Source of the DNA: Paramarasmius palmivorus
Taxonomy: Eukaryota > Basidiomycota > Agaricomycetes > Agaricales > Marasmiaceae
Reading direction: 5' to 3'
Assembly: GCA_037176845.1 (NCBI GenBank)
Contig: JAYKXP010000060.1
Location: forward strand, 1 to 64,000
Length of the DNA stretch: 64,000 nucleotides
Part shown: positions 1 through 11,347 of the stretch, in pieces
Position numbering within the stretch: position 1 is the first letter of the stretch
How the letters are laid out: every line of letters begins with the position of its first letter
Position numbers and translations under genes: made by a program
Notes under the pieces: model-generated
What the model was told of the DNA's origin: nothing
Database searches by the model: none
What the model saw: only the letters and a program-made list of their open reading frames with translations

Positions 1-1406
1 TCGCTGCTATGAGGCGAAGTAATGAGGGGATAATACGGATCATCCGACTTATGGAGTTCAAGATTCATCGTTAAACCTGTACTCTCATCCCACGACGGAT
101 TCGCGCCCCAAAGCACTATGCGAAGCAGCGAGAGGATGGCCTCCATTGCGAACCACACGTAAGGCCCGGCTGGAGCATCACTGTTCTTGACAATGCTGAA
201 GCAGCCAACATAACCAGCAACAATCATCACCATGCCAATGGCAATCAGGACCTGGTATGCAACGAGCATTGGGTCGATAGCCAACATCTCCCCCAGCTTC
301 CGCACCTCCGACTCATTTTCCTTCATGTCCACTCTGCCTTCTTCGGCGCTGGCAGATGGATTGCTCTGCCAAGGTTGAAGATAATCACGGATGCGCTGCT
401 CCAACGGCTGCATTTTCTGACCGTGTGTTTCCTCGAGAACATCTCCATTTTGCGTCTGACTTTCATCCAGGCAAGGCTCGTACTGGTTATGCGGTGTATT
501 CGCAGTTGTAGTGCTAGCTGGATACATACAGCGCATAGGAACGAGCCACATGAACGAAGTGCTGGGTAAATCCATGACAAAGGAGTGTTCCAGCGACCGC
601 TGGCAAGGTAGATGTAAGGGGTTATGCTGACCATTGTACAAAGCGCAGAGGTTAAAAGAAGTTGCCGATTCCATGAATTGAAGAGCTACAGGAAAGGAAG
701 TATCAGGTGTTGATTGTGTCCGTAGAAATCCTTTAACATACCTGGGCGGCCCGACTGAGTTGGAAGCCCAGTCGTTTGGATATTCCTATTGTAGTTCGAA
801 TCAGGGTGCGTGGCCGAAGGCATATAATGCATGCAAGTAGCGCTAGAGAGTATCGCTTTGACACGGAAACAACACTCAGCTCCCTAAGAATGATCAAAAA
901 TGCTGTATACATACCCAGAAAGGCTTTCCGCCGTCTCGCCAGCTTCGTTCATTCCATTGTCGCAGAAGCTCCGCTGCATCGCGTTTGCTCTGCGCGCGTT
1001 TCCACCCCGACCATTCAAACCCCGAGACCAGGTTGGGATCATCGATGTGCTGCTCCTCCATAAGCTTCTTAAGCTTCAACTCCGCTCCATACAGCCCGGT
1101 GTCCTTGTCTATCGTCACCATCGAAGTGATAGAGCCGGCCGTTCCAAAACCTGCATCATCGAACCAACGGCCTCCGTAGAACCTGGGATGTGCAATAGTC
1201 CCGATGAAAGTCGCAAATCCTGCTTTTGCACCTCCGAGACTACCGAATAACGATAGTGTCGAAGCTGCAGCGTATAGGTACCCTTTCTCCAGAGAGGAAC
1301 CGACGTGACGCTCGACCTGTTCAGTTCCGAGAAGGGGAAGAAGGGCGGAGATGTCCTGAATACCATCGGAGAGTGTGGTACCAAAGTTTGCTGAGTTGTC
1401 AGGCAT
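1..1406 (-). pseudogene. Copy A of large unknown membrane-protein family, 3' truncated by window edge, frameshifted
   Basis: Three exons can be read on the minus strand: exon 1 1406-915 (492 bp, starts MPDNSANFG), exon 2 about 879-742, exon 3 from 685 leftward past the window start. Introns have GT-AG ends. Exon 1 carries the family motif ALLPLLGTEQVE. Exon 3 carries the segments SITPYIYLAS and AGPYVWFAMEA found in copies B, C and D. Near 430-460 the reading frame shifts by one base: the frame holding ITPYIYLAS runs into nonsense, while the next frame resumes family sequence (THGQKMQPLEQRIRDYL) and then stays open to the edge. Either this copy is broken or the base is a sequencing error. Codons remain CpG-rich, unlike copies C and D. 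Exon 2 is the least certain exon; its end (KRLGFQL) matches the other copies but its start is poorly conserved. Function unknown. Confidence 0.75.
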
Positions 1407-2007
1407 GACTCGACTCCAGCAGCGACAATGAGGAGCAGAAGGTACCTCCGACAACTAGATGAGAAGGTGGCAAGGAAAGAATAAAGCCTGAAGTTCCGGA
1501 CCAGCTTGAAGGAGGGTATGATGGAGGAGCGCCCTGAGAGCGGTCACACGCATGTTGAAAACGCGATTTAAACGATACTATTCCTGTGCAGCATTGCACC
1601 GGATTCTGTCAGTGAATTGTGTCCCTTGAACCGAAACGGGAGAATCACACACGAGTGAGAAGCTTCTCCGAAGAGATGAATCAATTATGTGGAAACCTGT
1701 CGTTCGTGACAATAACTTATAAGCAACAAGAGCCATCTAGGAGAAATCAGTGTGAGGAATGTCGCCTCTGAATCAATATACACCAAAGAGGCATACCTGC
1801 CATTTCTCTGCGAGCCGAACGTCAGAAGTCGCCTACATGATGGCAGTGTAGAAGGCCTAGAACGGCAAGTCATCATGAGACTGGCACCGCCTTGCTTATC
1901 TTATCAGCTGTGCCTTCCTTCTAACAGCACTTCATCCGCGTCCTTCATAATTGATTCCAGCATGTATTCCTGTATTCTCCCTTGCGTACCTCCGCATTCC
2001 GACGTAC

Positions 2008-3192
2008 ATGGTCCTATTCAATCTCCACCCCTCCCATTCTTCCCTGATCGCGAACTCTCACTCTATCGCTATCGACAAGCAAATCGAAGAGGATGCCAAA
2101 AGGTTCAAACGAGAGTGCAAAATCCTATTGCTAGGGACAAGAGGAGCCGGGAAAAGCACCATCTTCAAACAGATGAGGATTATCCACAGTAATGGCTTCT
2201 CGGTGGGAGAGAAGGAGAAGTACAGGGAGGCAGTCTATATGAATGTCCTCGAATCCATTCATGCGATTATAACCGTGCTCCGAAAACATCATTTAGATCT
2301 TGACCTGGAGTACGGCAACAGAACATTCGCAAATACGATCATGAACTACGAGGTAGATGCATATGGATTCAGGCTGACGGAAGACATTGCTCTGGCAATA
2401 GACAAGATGTGGAAAGATCCTGTCATAACGAAGATCTTGGAGGAACGGGGGAGCGAGTTTTTGAATTTGATGCACACGGCGGACTAGTACGTACGTGTGT
2501 TCATCCAACACATTTCAGCCCTACCGCTGTCGCTATAGCTTCCTGAGCGAGATTACACGCATCGGGTCACCGACATACATTCCAAACGAAACAGACCTTT
2601 TACATATCCATCAAAAGACCACCAGTGTAACGGAAGCCCGCTTTGCCATGGATCAGCTATCCATCCACATATCTGACGTGAGCGGTCTTCATTCCGAACG
2701 TCGCAAATGGATATCCTGCTTCGAGTGCGCCACTTCCATCATATTCTGCACCGCTCTGTCAGAGTACGACCGGTTTTCCGATTTCGATTGGGGCAAGCCG
2801 CAAAACCAGATGGAAGAATCTCTGATCTTATTCGAGAGCATCATCAATAGCCGATGGTTCCTTCGGACGTCAATCATCCTGTTCCTTAACAAGATTGACA
2901 TCTTCAGGCGGAAATTATCCAAGGTGCCCCTGGAGAAGTCCTTTCCAGAGTACACGGGCGGGAATGATATCAACAAGGCTGCCAAGTACATTCTATGGAA
3001 GTTTATGCAGGCGAACAGAGCGCGGCTGAGCGTGTATCCTCAGTATGTGCTTCATTCCGGCACCGGCTGATGATCACTCACTTTTACCCAAGTTTAACAC
3101 AGGCAACGGATACGAGCGCCGTCCGACTAGTCTTTGCCGCAGTTAAGGAGACAATCATACAAAATGAGCTCAAAGCTAGTGGGATCTTATAG
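2008..3192 (+). CDS. Heterotrimeric G-protein alpha subunit, non-canonical, catalytic residues lost
   Basis: Predicted exons are 2008-2486, 2539-3042 and 3093-3192, joined by 52- and 50-bp GT-AG introns, giving 360 aa, the usual G-alpha length. Seen: P-loop GTRGAGKS (residues 43-50), helical domain, KTT of switch I (186-188), switch [14 protein letters not shown] (206-217), NKID guanine-specificity motif, TQAT box and the C-terminal end LKASGIL. Canonical G-alphas have GAGESGKS, RVKTTG and DVGGQRSERKKW. Here the arginine finger aligns with His184 and the catalytic glutamine with Leu210, so GTP hydrolysis should be impaired; this is inference from well-studied G-alpha mutants. The start is uncertain: no MG-x-x-x-S/C myristoylation start is visible upstream, so a small first exon may be missing. 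It may couple a pheromone or nutrient receptor, but no receptor lies nearby. Confidence 0.85.
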
Positions 3193-4056
3193 TATATTGC
3201 CATCTTCTGTCAACATTCAGGGATCGTACCCCCTGCTGTCAGACAGCTACAGTTAGCACTGTACTACTCGTAGCCAACATTCGCTCGCCCCGTCGTCCTC
3301 GTTGCGGTCGTGTTCCGCATGTCATCATCCCCTATGCTGCCTACTACCTACCATTTACTTACCATCTACCAACGTTCGCTCGCGGTCAGCCCCGGTATGC
3401 GGTATACTGTACACACCCGGGTCTCGAATGGACCATTCAGATTCCATTTGTTGTATTTACATGTAGGAAAGTATACCCCACAATCATAATCTCGAGACAG
3501 ATCACATCCAACTCTTGTCGAACCGCCTTCCCTTTCGCAGCTGGGCACTGTTGAAAAGAGTACGAACTCGGGGGCATAATAACTCCGAGGAAGATGGTAA
3601 ATTCCGCCTTTGGCACCTTCAAGATTCTCCCGGAAGGTGACAATGCGGAAGGAGCAACGAAGATAGAGCCCAATTGTCACCTCCGTTGGCAACCGTGGAT
3701 GACCTGGCTCATGATTTCTCCAGATTTCTCCCTGTCAATCTGTACATCCATCTTTGATCGGTAGATGGAACGCAGGAGAAGATGTCTGGGCAGGCCAATG
3801 GCATACTCCGAATGTAAACCTATTCATGACAGCCGTGATTAGTTTTGGGATATAAGTACTCTACTTTGTGAGGTTCGCCGTATTCGTTGGTAGTGCCAAC
3901 ATACTAGCACCACTGAAGTGCTCTCGCTCTTTTGAGGTCCAAAGCAGCGGTTCTCAGTGACGAAGTTTTTACGAAAAAAAGTCGTAGACGAATAGCGCGC
4001 TTTGGCCTGAAGACAGTTAGACTGTACTATCACCAATGCAACACTACATAACCTAT
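3193..4056. other. Intergenic stretch with one weak minus-strand ORF
   Basis: Between the G-alpha stop and the NPC2 stop. A minus-strand frame at 3692-3366 encodes about 108 residues with six cysteines and no recognisable domain. It can be spliced with a GT-AG intron, but neither version resembles a known family. Direct near-repeats of 'taccatttacttaccatctacc' type occur around 3345-3370. Nothing else is supported. Confidence 0.3.
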
Positions 4057-4785
4057 TCAGAAGATGAAACCTTTACGAAAGTCCACATCCATATTCAGAC
4101 ACAGCATATCGTCTTCGTCTACGGTATAGCCACGAGCTTCGACGCGGTATTTGGCTAACAGACGACGCGATGAGATAGGTATCCAAGTGCGAGCCAGACT
4201 TTGGCATACCTGGTGGTATCTCTTTTGGAAGATCAACAATTTGGGTGACATTATATTCCCCTTTCTCGACTGGACATTGTATAGTAGTATTAGCTTTGTG
4301 TCTAGTTGGGCAGACAGTTGAGATACAGAAACTCAAACTTGGATAGGATACGTAGGACTTACGCCTCTTCGCACACGTTGAAATCCTTGTTGAGAATCTT
4401 GATCAGACCAAGTTTTACGGCAACCACAACGTGGGCTCCTTTCTGAGGTAGAAAACAGGTTGAGCTTGGTGTATGGTGTCATGAATAGGACGGGGCTAAC
4501 CTCGATTCTTTCAATAGCTTCCGCGATGACCGTTATCGACAGTTTTTCACCAGCCTGAGGCGGGTCTGGTGAGATTTCGATTTCTCGAATCTGAATGGCG
4601 TCTGTAGGATATCCTACATTGGTTCAGTGAGAGAAAAATCTTCGTAGAGGAGGCAACAACGAACCACAATCATCATACTTCCAACTGCCAATACTCTCCT
4701 TTGCGTCCTTGGATCTCAAAGGAATTTGGGCTCCGAGAATAAGTGAGCTGAACAGAGTGAGTCCCAGGAAAAGTCGAGGTAACAT
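4057..4785 (-). CDS. NPC2: NPC2-like ML-domain lipid-transfer protein (phosphatidylglycerol/phosphatidylinositol transfer type)
   Basis: Five exons on the minus strand: 4785-4665, 4613-4501, 4442-4363, 4301-4210 and 4154-4057. All introns are short with GT-AG ends, and the phases close exactly to give 167 aa. The start MLPRLFLGLTLF opens a signal peptide ending near ILGA. The ML/MD-2-related lipid-recognition fold is shown by SWKYDDCG, ISPDPPQAGEKL, VKLGLIKILNKDFNVCEEA, TTIQCPVEKGEY, LPKEIPPAKY and GYTVDEDDMLCLNMDVDF. The conserved cysteines that form the family's disulphides are present. Fungal members are secreted or vacuolar carriers of sterol or phospholipid; the exact ligand cannot be read from sequence. 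Length and intron density look normal and no lesion was seen. The promoter side abuts a degenerate repeat starting near 4856. Confidence 0.93.
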
Positions 4786-4855
4786 GGTGGTCCCAGTCAA
4801 TGCTCAGCGCTCTGAAGGTGTCGAAAGATATGACGCGCTATTCCCGCTCTGTATC

Positions 4856-5400
4856 ATGTTTGCTCATGTGAGATGCCGCCCTGTACTGGATTCATCAGGG
4901 GCTCGTATGTGTAGAGGAATTTTAGCACATACCGAGTAATACCCAAAGCCACGAAAATCTCAATCCCGGCCATGATGGTGGTCCAGGTCAGCGAGCAGAA
5001 TGGTCAACTCGGTGCCGACGCGTCTCTAGCAATTTTACCAACATGACCCACTCAACGTTCTCCACATTTCCTTTGCTGTCCTCGTTCTCGCCTCGTCTAG
5101 GTATTGAAACGAAGGAAATTGGTATGGCCTATTCGGCGCGATCTGTGAATAATTTATGCTAATTCGACTCTGATTTGCTCTTCGCAGACTACTACAATGT
5201 TCTTCCAGCTTGCTCCTAGCCGAACTACATTCAACGCCCTCCGACTTTTTGATACACACCTCTACGCTAATTGTCCAGGTGTCGGTGCCCCGATCATCCC
5301 TCGAAATTCGAGCTTCACACGCAAGACACCGCACACGGGAAACCTCCATCGAGCCATCCTCCACTCCACCCTTGGCCCAGGTTCAGGCAACGTATAGATA
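4856..5400 (+). repeat. Degenerate repeat copy 1 (uninterrupted), remnant of an intron-bearing gene
   Basis: This stretch aligns along its length with 11127-12322 once the element at 11348-11993 and one copy of its target duplication are removed (545 versus 541 bp). It includes GACGCGTC at 5017-5024 about 20 nt before an ATG at 5043, a short open stretch (MTHSTFSTFPLLSSF), an intron-like GTATTG...CGCAG, then a second open stretch. The same layout recurs near 48584-48760. No known protein family was recognised. It is best viewed as a relic of a multicopy host gene and serves as the empty site for the 11.35-kb insertion. Confidence 0.7.
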
Positions 5401-6781
5401 TACGTTTGGGAGGATGCTGTTAGAGCCGCTTAGTGAAGAGAACATAGCATGCTCGCTCGATGTTCTACTTGACTCTCAAGGGTTTAGGATCGTACGCAGA
5501 AACAAATTCAATCCCCTGGCCCCCATCCTCGCGAAGCATATACGATGGCAACACCATTTGCTCTATCAACGTTTCAAGGCTCTGAACTCGAACAGCACCA
5601 ACCCAGGAATTCGTTTTTCACCTGCTCGCCTTCGTCATCTCGACGCCAACATCTCGCTACCTCTGTCTTTATCAGCGTTTCTTAAAGGATGGCGATCTTG
5701 GAACGGCGTTGTCCAGAGCCCTTAGTGAGTACTCCCGTCAGGTTTGCCCTGAATCGTCACTGATATCCACCTCGAGATTAGCTATATCCCTCTCATATCC
5801 GAATGCGGTACCGAGTCGGTGGGTCAGCGAAGAATAGATGCCTAGGTGAGCTGATTTGCTATATCTTCTTGTCTGTGGCTCGGCTGATCACTCACGTCTT
5901 AGCCCTTCGATAACGCCAATACTCAATGCGAATTGCTACTTCCACCTTGCGCCATATGATTTACACGGGCATTGACACGTTCTCTCGTTAAGCCATTCTT
6001 ACCGCTGAATGTATGTTCTCCTTGGCCTTTCAGGGTCTCCAACGCTAACATAGAAAGTAGCGCTGGCTGAATGCGAAGAAAAGTACCCAGCAAGACGGCA
6101 TTCATCAGACTTCTGCTCGGTAGTTATCGTGCTCTAGGCTAGGCGTGCAGCTGGAAGCCAAGAGAAAATGAACGAGTGGTGACTAGAGTTCTTGGTCACC
6201 TTATTGGCATTCGGTTTCGTTCTGAAACTGAGGCGGTTATGGTCAGGTTTTCCGCCCAAGAAGGCGAAATTATTGGTGTGAATTGCAACTCTGCATGGTG
6301 TGTTACCAGCTCTGGTGTATTGTCATCGTATTGACCTAGCTCTACCAGGATGTGGGTATGTTGTCTCATGTTTCAGGGAGGCGTCACATATCATTGACTA
6401 TTTGTTTCTTGAAAACCTTCTTAGGTGCTCTGTTTCTACCGCTAATCCTAGTCTCAAGTTCCAGCTTGGCCATCTTCGGTTTATGAGCAACACGGAACCC
6501 CAGTTACCACAAGAAAACGCGAACCTAGAAAAGTTGAACAAACTCACTGCTCTCGGGGTAGTCTACTTGTACCTCGCGAAGCTTGCCACCTTGATCCCGG
6601 ATGGGCAGGTATGTGTTCTGGTGGTACCCCTAGTTCAATGCGCTTACTCGTTCTGAATCTCAGAAGCTCTGTCTCTCGTTACCTCTGGAAGCCGTGGTGT
6701 TTCTAACGGGATTTCACCAACCCCAGCACTTGCTGGTGTCGTGCATTCAAATTCTGCTTTCTTTCAGTCCTGTTTTCCTCT
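5401..6781. other. Gene-poor stretch
   Basis: A plus-strand frame runs from 5210 to 5725 across the end of the repeat, but it has no recognisable domain. A second open frame at 6300-6656 contains LTALGVVYLYLAKLATLIPDGQ, which looks coding but is not recognised. GT-AG-like boundaries are common, so these may be exons of a decayed gene. No complete gene can be supported. Confidence 0.3.
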
Positions 6782-6900
6782 CCAGAAAGGCTATCTCTAC
6801 GCTGTCGCTATTTGGTAGCCTCGGAGCCCGGGAGCCGCAAAGGCTGTTATTACGGCATTCATGGGAATGATCACGCATCGCAGGTTTGATGCGGGATTCA
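6782..6900 (+). pseudogene. Exon-1 relic of the membrane-protein family
   Basis: The sequence aligns with exon 1 of copies A-D at the segment encoding EKGYLYAA...LSLFGSLGAAKAAFATxxGTITHRRF: 'aaaggctatctctacgctg' and 'ctatttggtagcctcggag' are clear. About 20-25 bp encoding ASNL are deleted and the frame is broken. Nothing before or after it continues the exon. It lies about 550 bp upstream of copy B in the same orientation, so it looks like the remains of an earlier tandem copy. Confidence 0.75.
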
Positions 6901-7227
6901 AGAATCAAAACCGTCAGCGAGAAAGACGCGTCGCTTGATCGCAAACTACCACCTCCATCCGTTGCCGATACGCTTCTTCTACTCTATCGCGAGCCAAAAT
7001 CCAACGCAAGATAACAACGACAATGTTTGAATGCGCAAAGCCACGCAGGGGTGGAATAGGGAAACTCGAAAATGGAATATCATGTTTCGCCCCCAGGGAA
7101 ATACTGCAAATGACATGCCGCACCAGCGAAGGTGAGCCTTGTTCATTAGTTCTTCTATCACCCTATCTTCAACTGACAACAAAGCATTGAAAGAGCGTTC
7201 AAGAGACTCCACATACATGTTTTTGTG

Positions 7228-7273
7228 GTGCTCACTGAATTGAGAACGTCATTGACAGGAAGAATCGAAGCAC
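7228..7273 (+). promoter_or_regulatory. Conserved upstream block of copy B
   Basis: GTGCTCACTGAATT followed about 20-30 bp later by (A)GAAGCAC. The same pair occurs at 21126-21169 before copy C and at 43819-43863 (-) before copy D, always about 180-240 bp before the start ATG, in sequence that is otherwise diverged. This suggests a shared control element; the bound factor is unknown. Confidence 0.5.
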
Positions 7274-7450
7274 TAACACCTAAAACATATGAAGATCTCG
7301 CATGCGTACGGCTATTCTCATTTGAACCCATCATTCCCCACTTTTATTCCATCCACACTCCATCTTACTTGCTGGCAGTCGCCCTTTTCGTTCGGGAGCT
7401 TCCACTATCCAGTACATCTCCGCTCTTCCTCGTCATTGCTGGACCCGACC

Positions 7451-10400
7451 ATGTCCGATACGCCAGCAAACTTCGGTACCACTCTCTCCGACGGAATTCA
7501 GGATATCTCCGCCCTTCTTCCCCTTCTTGGAACCGAACAAGTCGAGGGTCACGTCGGTTCCGCTCTTGAGAAAGGATACCTTTACGCCGCCGCCTCCAAC
7601 CTTTCACTGTTCGGTAGTCTCGGAGCTGCCAAAACAGCTTTTGCAACGTTAATGGGAACCATCACACATCGCCGGTTCTATGGAGGCAAGTGGCTAGATG
7701 ATGCAGGGTTCGGTACTGCCGGGTCTGTCACGTCAATGGTGACGGTAGATAAGGATACCGGGCTGTATGGGGCAGAGGTGAAGCTCAGGAAGTTGCTGGA
7801 GGAGCAACACATTGACGATCCAAACTTGGTTTCGGGGTTTGAATGGTCAGGATGGAGACGTGCAAAGGGTGGATACGATGCAGGGGCAGCTATAGAGCAA
7901 TGGAATCGGCGAGGCTTGAGAGACGGAGGGTATACTATCTTGGTATGTTATATCAGTGCTGGTCTAGCGAGGACGTGAACAAATCTCATGCTTAAATAGT
8001 GGTATCTGAGCTGCATATTCAGCGATATCCTATTCTGTGACGTTTCCGAGCTCCGTTCAGATATGAAAGGGCTATACAGTCGAACGGGATTCCAAATACG
8101 CTGCGCATACAAGGTCGCTCTCGAGGTACATCAATACTTCTATACGGACATGAATCAAGTCTGATACTTAGCATGTCAGCCCTTAATTTCCTGGAACGGA
8201 CTGCTTACATCGACATCGATGCTATGCGCAATCCTTGGTATCACCCCCTACATCTATCTTGCTAGTGGGGATTGGAGTCGCCCCTTATCATGGACATATC
8301 CCGCGCTTCGCTCTTTTGGCTCGTTTATATGTGCTGTATGTATCCAATTAGCGTTGCAGCTTCGAATACACCGCATAACGAACACGAGTCTGGAATGGAT
8401 GAAAGCCAACCACAAGGATGGTGTCATTGAAGGAACACACGGGCGGAAAGTTGAACCACTGGAGCGGCGTATCCGTGAATATCTCTCCCCTCTGAGTGTG
8501 GAAGACGCCCAGGAAAAACCGCCAGTGGATGTGCGCAAAAGGCTTGAAAGCCTCTTGGCTATTGACCGAACACTCGTCATCTACCAGCTTTTGATAGCTG
8601 CTGGCATGATGATGATCGTCGTTGGCTATGTTGGCTGCTTCAGCATCGTCAAGAACAGTGATGCTCAAGCCGGCCCTTATGTGTGGTTTGCGATGGAAGC
8701 TTTCCTCTCATTGCTCCGCATGGTGTTGTGGGGGTTGAATCCGACATGGGACGAGAGTACGGGGCTGACCATGAAACTCAAACTTCATGAGTCAAATGAT
8801 CCCTATTATCCTCTCATTACGTCGCCATACGACGGTACGGAGCTTGGCTTTGCAGAGAAATCGTCTTCTCCGAAGCCTTTCACTGTTTTCAGCGAAGGTG
8901 AATTCTTTGCAGCAGCAACGTCGTGGATTGGGCCAATTCAGCGACTAGGCGCAAACACGGTTACTTTGTATTATGCACTGCTTCCCGTTGCTCACCCTGA
9001 CGAGGTGGCGGCTGAATTTCGCTATGGTCATAGTGCAGCTATGCGTAAAGATCTCTGCATCACCGCTCTCTTGACGGACTCAAGTTCGTTCACGTTTCTT
9101 TGCGCTGGAAGCACGGCTCCCGTTGCTGTCTTCTCGTCGAAACTCGAAATGATTCCTGGCCCCCCTGCGTACTGCCAGGTTTCACTCCAAGATCGAATCA
9201 AACAAGAGAATGCTGGGTTCTTACAGAGCCAGCTGTTCCGTGAAGTCCAGGTCCATGCACAGGAACTACGTAGCCGGCTCTTTCGATCTGAAGAGAAGCA
9301 GAATGATCTGCTTCTTATTTGGAACCTCTCTTCCACTCCTCGCAATCAGGAGCCTCGTGCTTCTACCGGACTTATTCTTGCTAGTCCTGAGTTGTCAGAT
9401 CATGACAACAAATACCTCAATCTGGCGCGATTGTGGAATTCAGTACCTCAATACCTCGAGAGCCAGCAATGCGCACGCAGGAACACCGTCGCAGAAGCAA
9501 GAAATGGGACTTTGGGATTGCGCGGCGCGGACCCAATAGTCTTGGAGACTGAAATAATCAATATCATCGAATGTGCGATTCTCGAGGTGTACCTATGGGA
9601 GAGGGAATCCACGTTTGTCGATCGCAGAAGGTCAAAAGATGATAAGCTTACATCGCAGCTTCGCCCCGAGTGCTTGCGAGCAATGAATACACGGATTATA
9701 GCCCAAAAGGACAAAGCCATTCTGCGATACGAGGAGCATGGATGGAAGGAGGCCAATGAGTCCGAACCAAAGTTGTTGATGACAGAGTTGATGAAGGCCT
9801 GGGATCACCTACACGATGTGTTACGATCGTTGAGGTCCTACGTTAATATCGACGATCTTGGTCGAAGAATTCAGACAATATGTGCATCAATAGCGCAAAT
9901 TGGAATGGAGTCTGCTGGAACCCCAAGTTCAACAACACTAATTCCAAATCGTTTTATGGAACTCGTACCCAGGACAGTATCTGTCATCTTTGATGCCGAG
10001 GCCCATTGGGGTGGCGACGAACCTCGGGGAGAAAGGCTATCGCATTTATGGCTTTTGCTCGCAGTGACGACTGTGGAGCCACTGGCGCCTTGTAATAGGT
10101 GGTCACCGTACATCTCTTTTGCTCTGGGCAGCACTATTTCTTCTTTGGCTCTCACCTACACCCCCGACATCCAAAACGTCTGTGCGCTTCAGGTGGAAGG
10201 AGATGTTTTACAAAGGCAATATTTGCAACGGGCACCACACACACAACAGAACAGCAGTCAACAAACACAACTGACAACCCTCATCTTCGATAGTTACCCC
10301 GGCTCATCCTCCATCGAAACAGCTCTTACCAACCACATTTCCAAACACCCAAACATCCTATGCCTCGCTGGAATGTGGTGTCATCGACCAGGAGAAGCCT

Positions 10401-10867
10401 GCGAAACGCCGTACTGCAAGGCAATCTTCGCAAATCGGGAGATGTGGAAGAACAGTATGGGAGTGGGGTCCGATTTTGCGTATCGCGTGGGATTTGAGGC
10501 TCATGGTATGGTTATTGCAGCTAGAGGGGATTATATTCTGTTGGCAGGAACAGGAAGATCCTTGGTGTTTTTTTATGCCCCGAGTCTGGGAGAGCTCACT
10601 GTCACACTCACTGTCACGCTATCCGGTGTGCTTAACAGATACCCCGGTCGAATTGAGCTTAAGGGAACTCTAAATTCAGATTCAGGCGGAACACGAGTTA
10701 CAAGAACACAGGCTTTCCCCGCATTCAAAGATGGGGGCGAGCCGGAGAGTGTTGTCTTTGCGTTTCCAGATGTGCAGAAAGGATCTGGGGAGATTGTGAT
10801 TCAAGAGTCCACTGCGGAAAATGTCTGGCACATTCATGGGCTTGTAGGAGTGCAATGGAAGGCATAA
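7451..10867 (+). CDS. Copy B of large unknown membrane-protein family (intact)
   Basis: Exons 7451-7942, 8000-8125 and 8180-10867 join in phase 0 to give about 1101 aa. The ATG chosen (MSDTPANFG) matches the start in all four copies. Exon 1 (residues 1-164) has ALLPLLGTEQVEGHVGSALE and LSLFGSLGAAKTAF, ending FEWSGWRR. Exon 3 begins with hydrophobic segments near residues 211-234, 249-269, 338-363 and 372-391, which I read as membrane spans. A long soluble region follows. Near residue 935 is CLAGMWCHRPGEACE...YCKAI, then a beta-rich tail with LVFFYAPS and a closing IHGLVGVQWK. No enzyme motif was recognised. Residues on both sides of every splice site are conserved with C and D, and codon use is CpG-rich. 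Function unknown; it may be a surface or organelle protein. Confidence 0.85.
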
Positions 10868-11338
10868 GGTGGGACATTGGGAGGGGACTGACAGAGAGTG
10901 TGCGGATGCGTCGGAAGGTAATGCCACTGAAGGGTTTGTAGAAGTAGGGCATGTGATACAGCACGGTGGCACTGAAACGGAGACTCGGGCTGCGGTAGAG
11001 GCAGGGAGCAGACAGAGTGAACGTGGTAGTGTCGAGGCGTTGAACGTTGAACGGAAAGAGTAATCGCATGATATTTTTATTGTAAATCGACGACATATCA
11101 ACGAGATACACGAGATGTCATTGGCTTCATTCCTGCTCATGTGAGAACCCCCCCTGTACTGGATCATCAGGGTCTCGTATGTAGAGAGGATTTGTAGCAC
11201 ATACGGAATAGTACCCAAAATCTCAATCCCAAGTTCCAACCATGATGCATGATGTTAACGAGCAGAATAGTCAACTCGGTGCCGACGCGTCTCTTTGTGA
11301 TTTTACTACTATGCCCCCACTCGACATTCTCCACATTG

Positions 11339-11347
11339 CCCTTGCTC
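11339..11347 (+). repeat. Left target-site duplication of the 11.35-kb element
   Basis: CCCTTGCTC immediately before the left TIR, repeated at 11994-12002 immediately after the right TIR. Confidence 0.8.

Noticed and set aside
7289..7450. In-frame upstream extension of copies B, C and D by about 55 residues
   Set aside because: The frame is open in three copies, but the segments are pyrimidine-rich and poorly conserved, and copy A has an in-frame stop about 19 codons before its ATG. A 5' leader is more likely than a longer protein.
10682..11239. Minus-strand ORF of 185 codons at the end of copy B
   Set aside because: It overlaps the conserved C-terminus of copy B antisense and has no family resemblance. 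It is a shadow frame.
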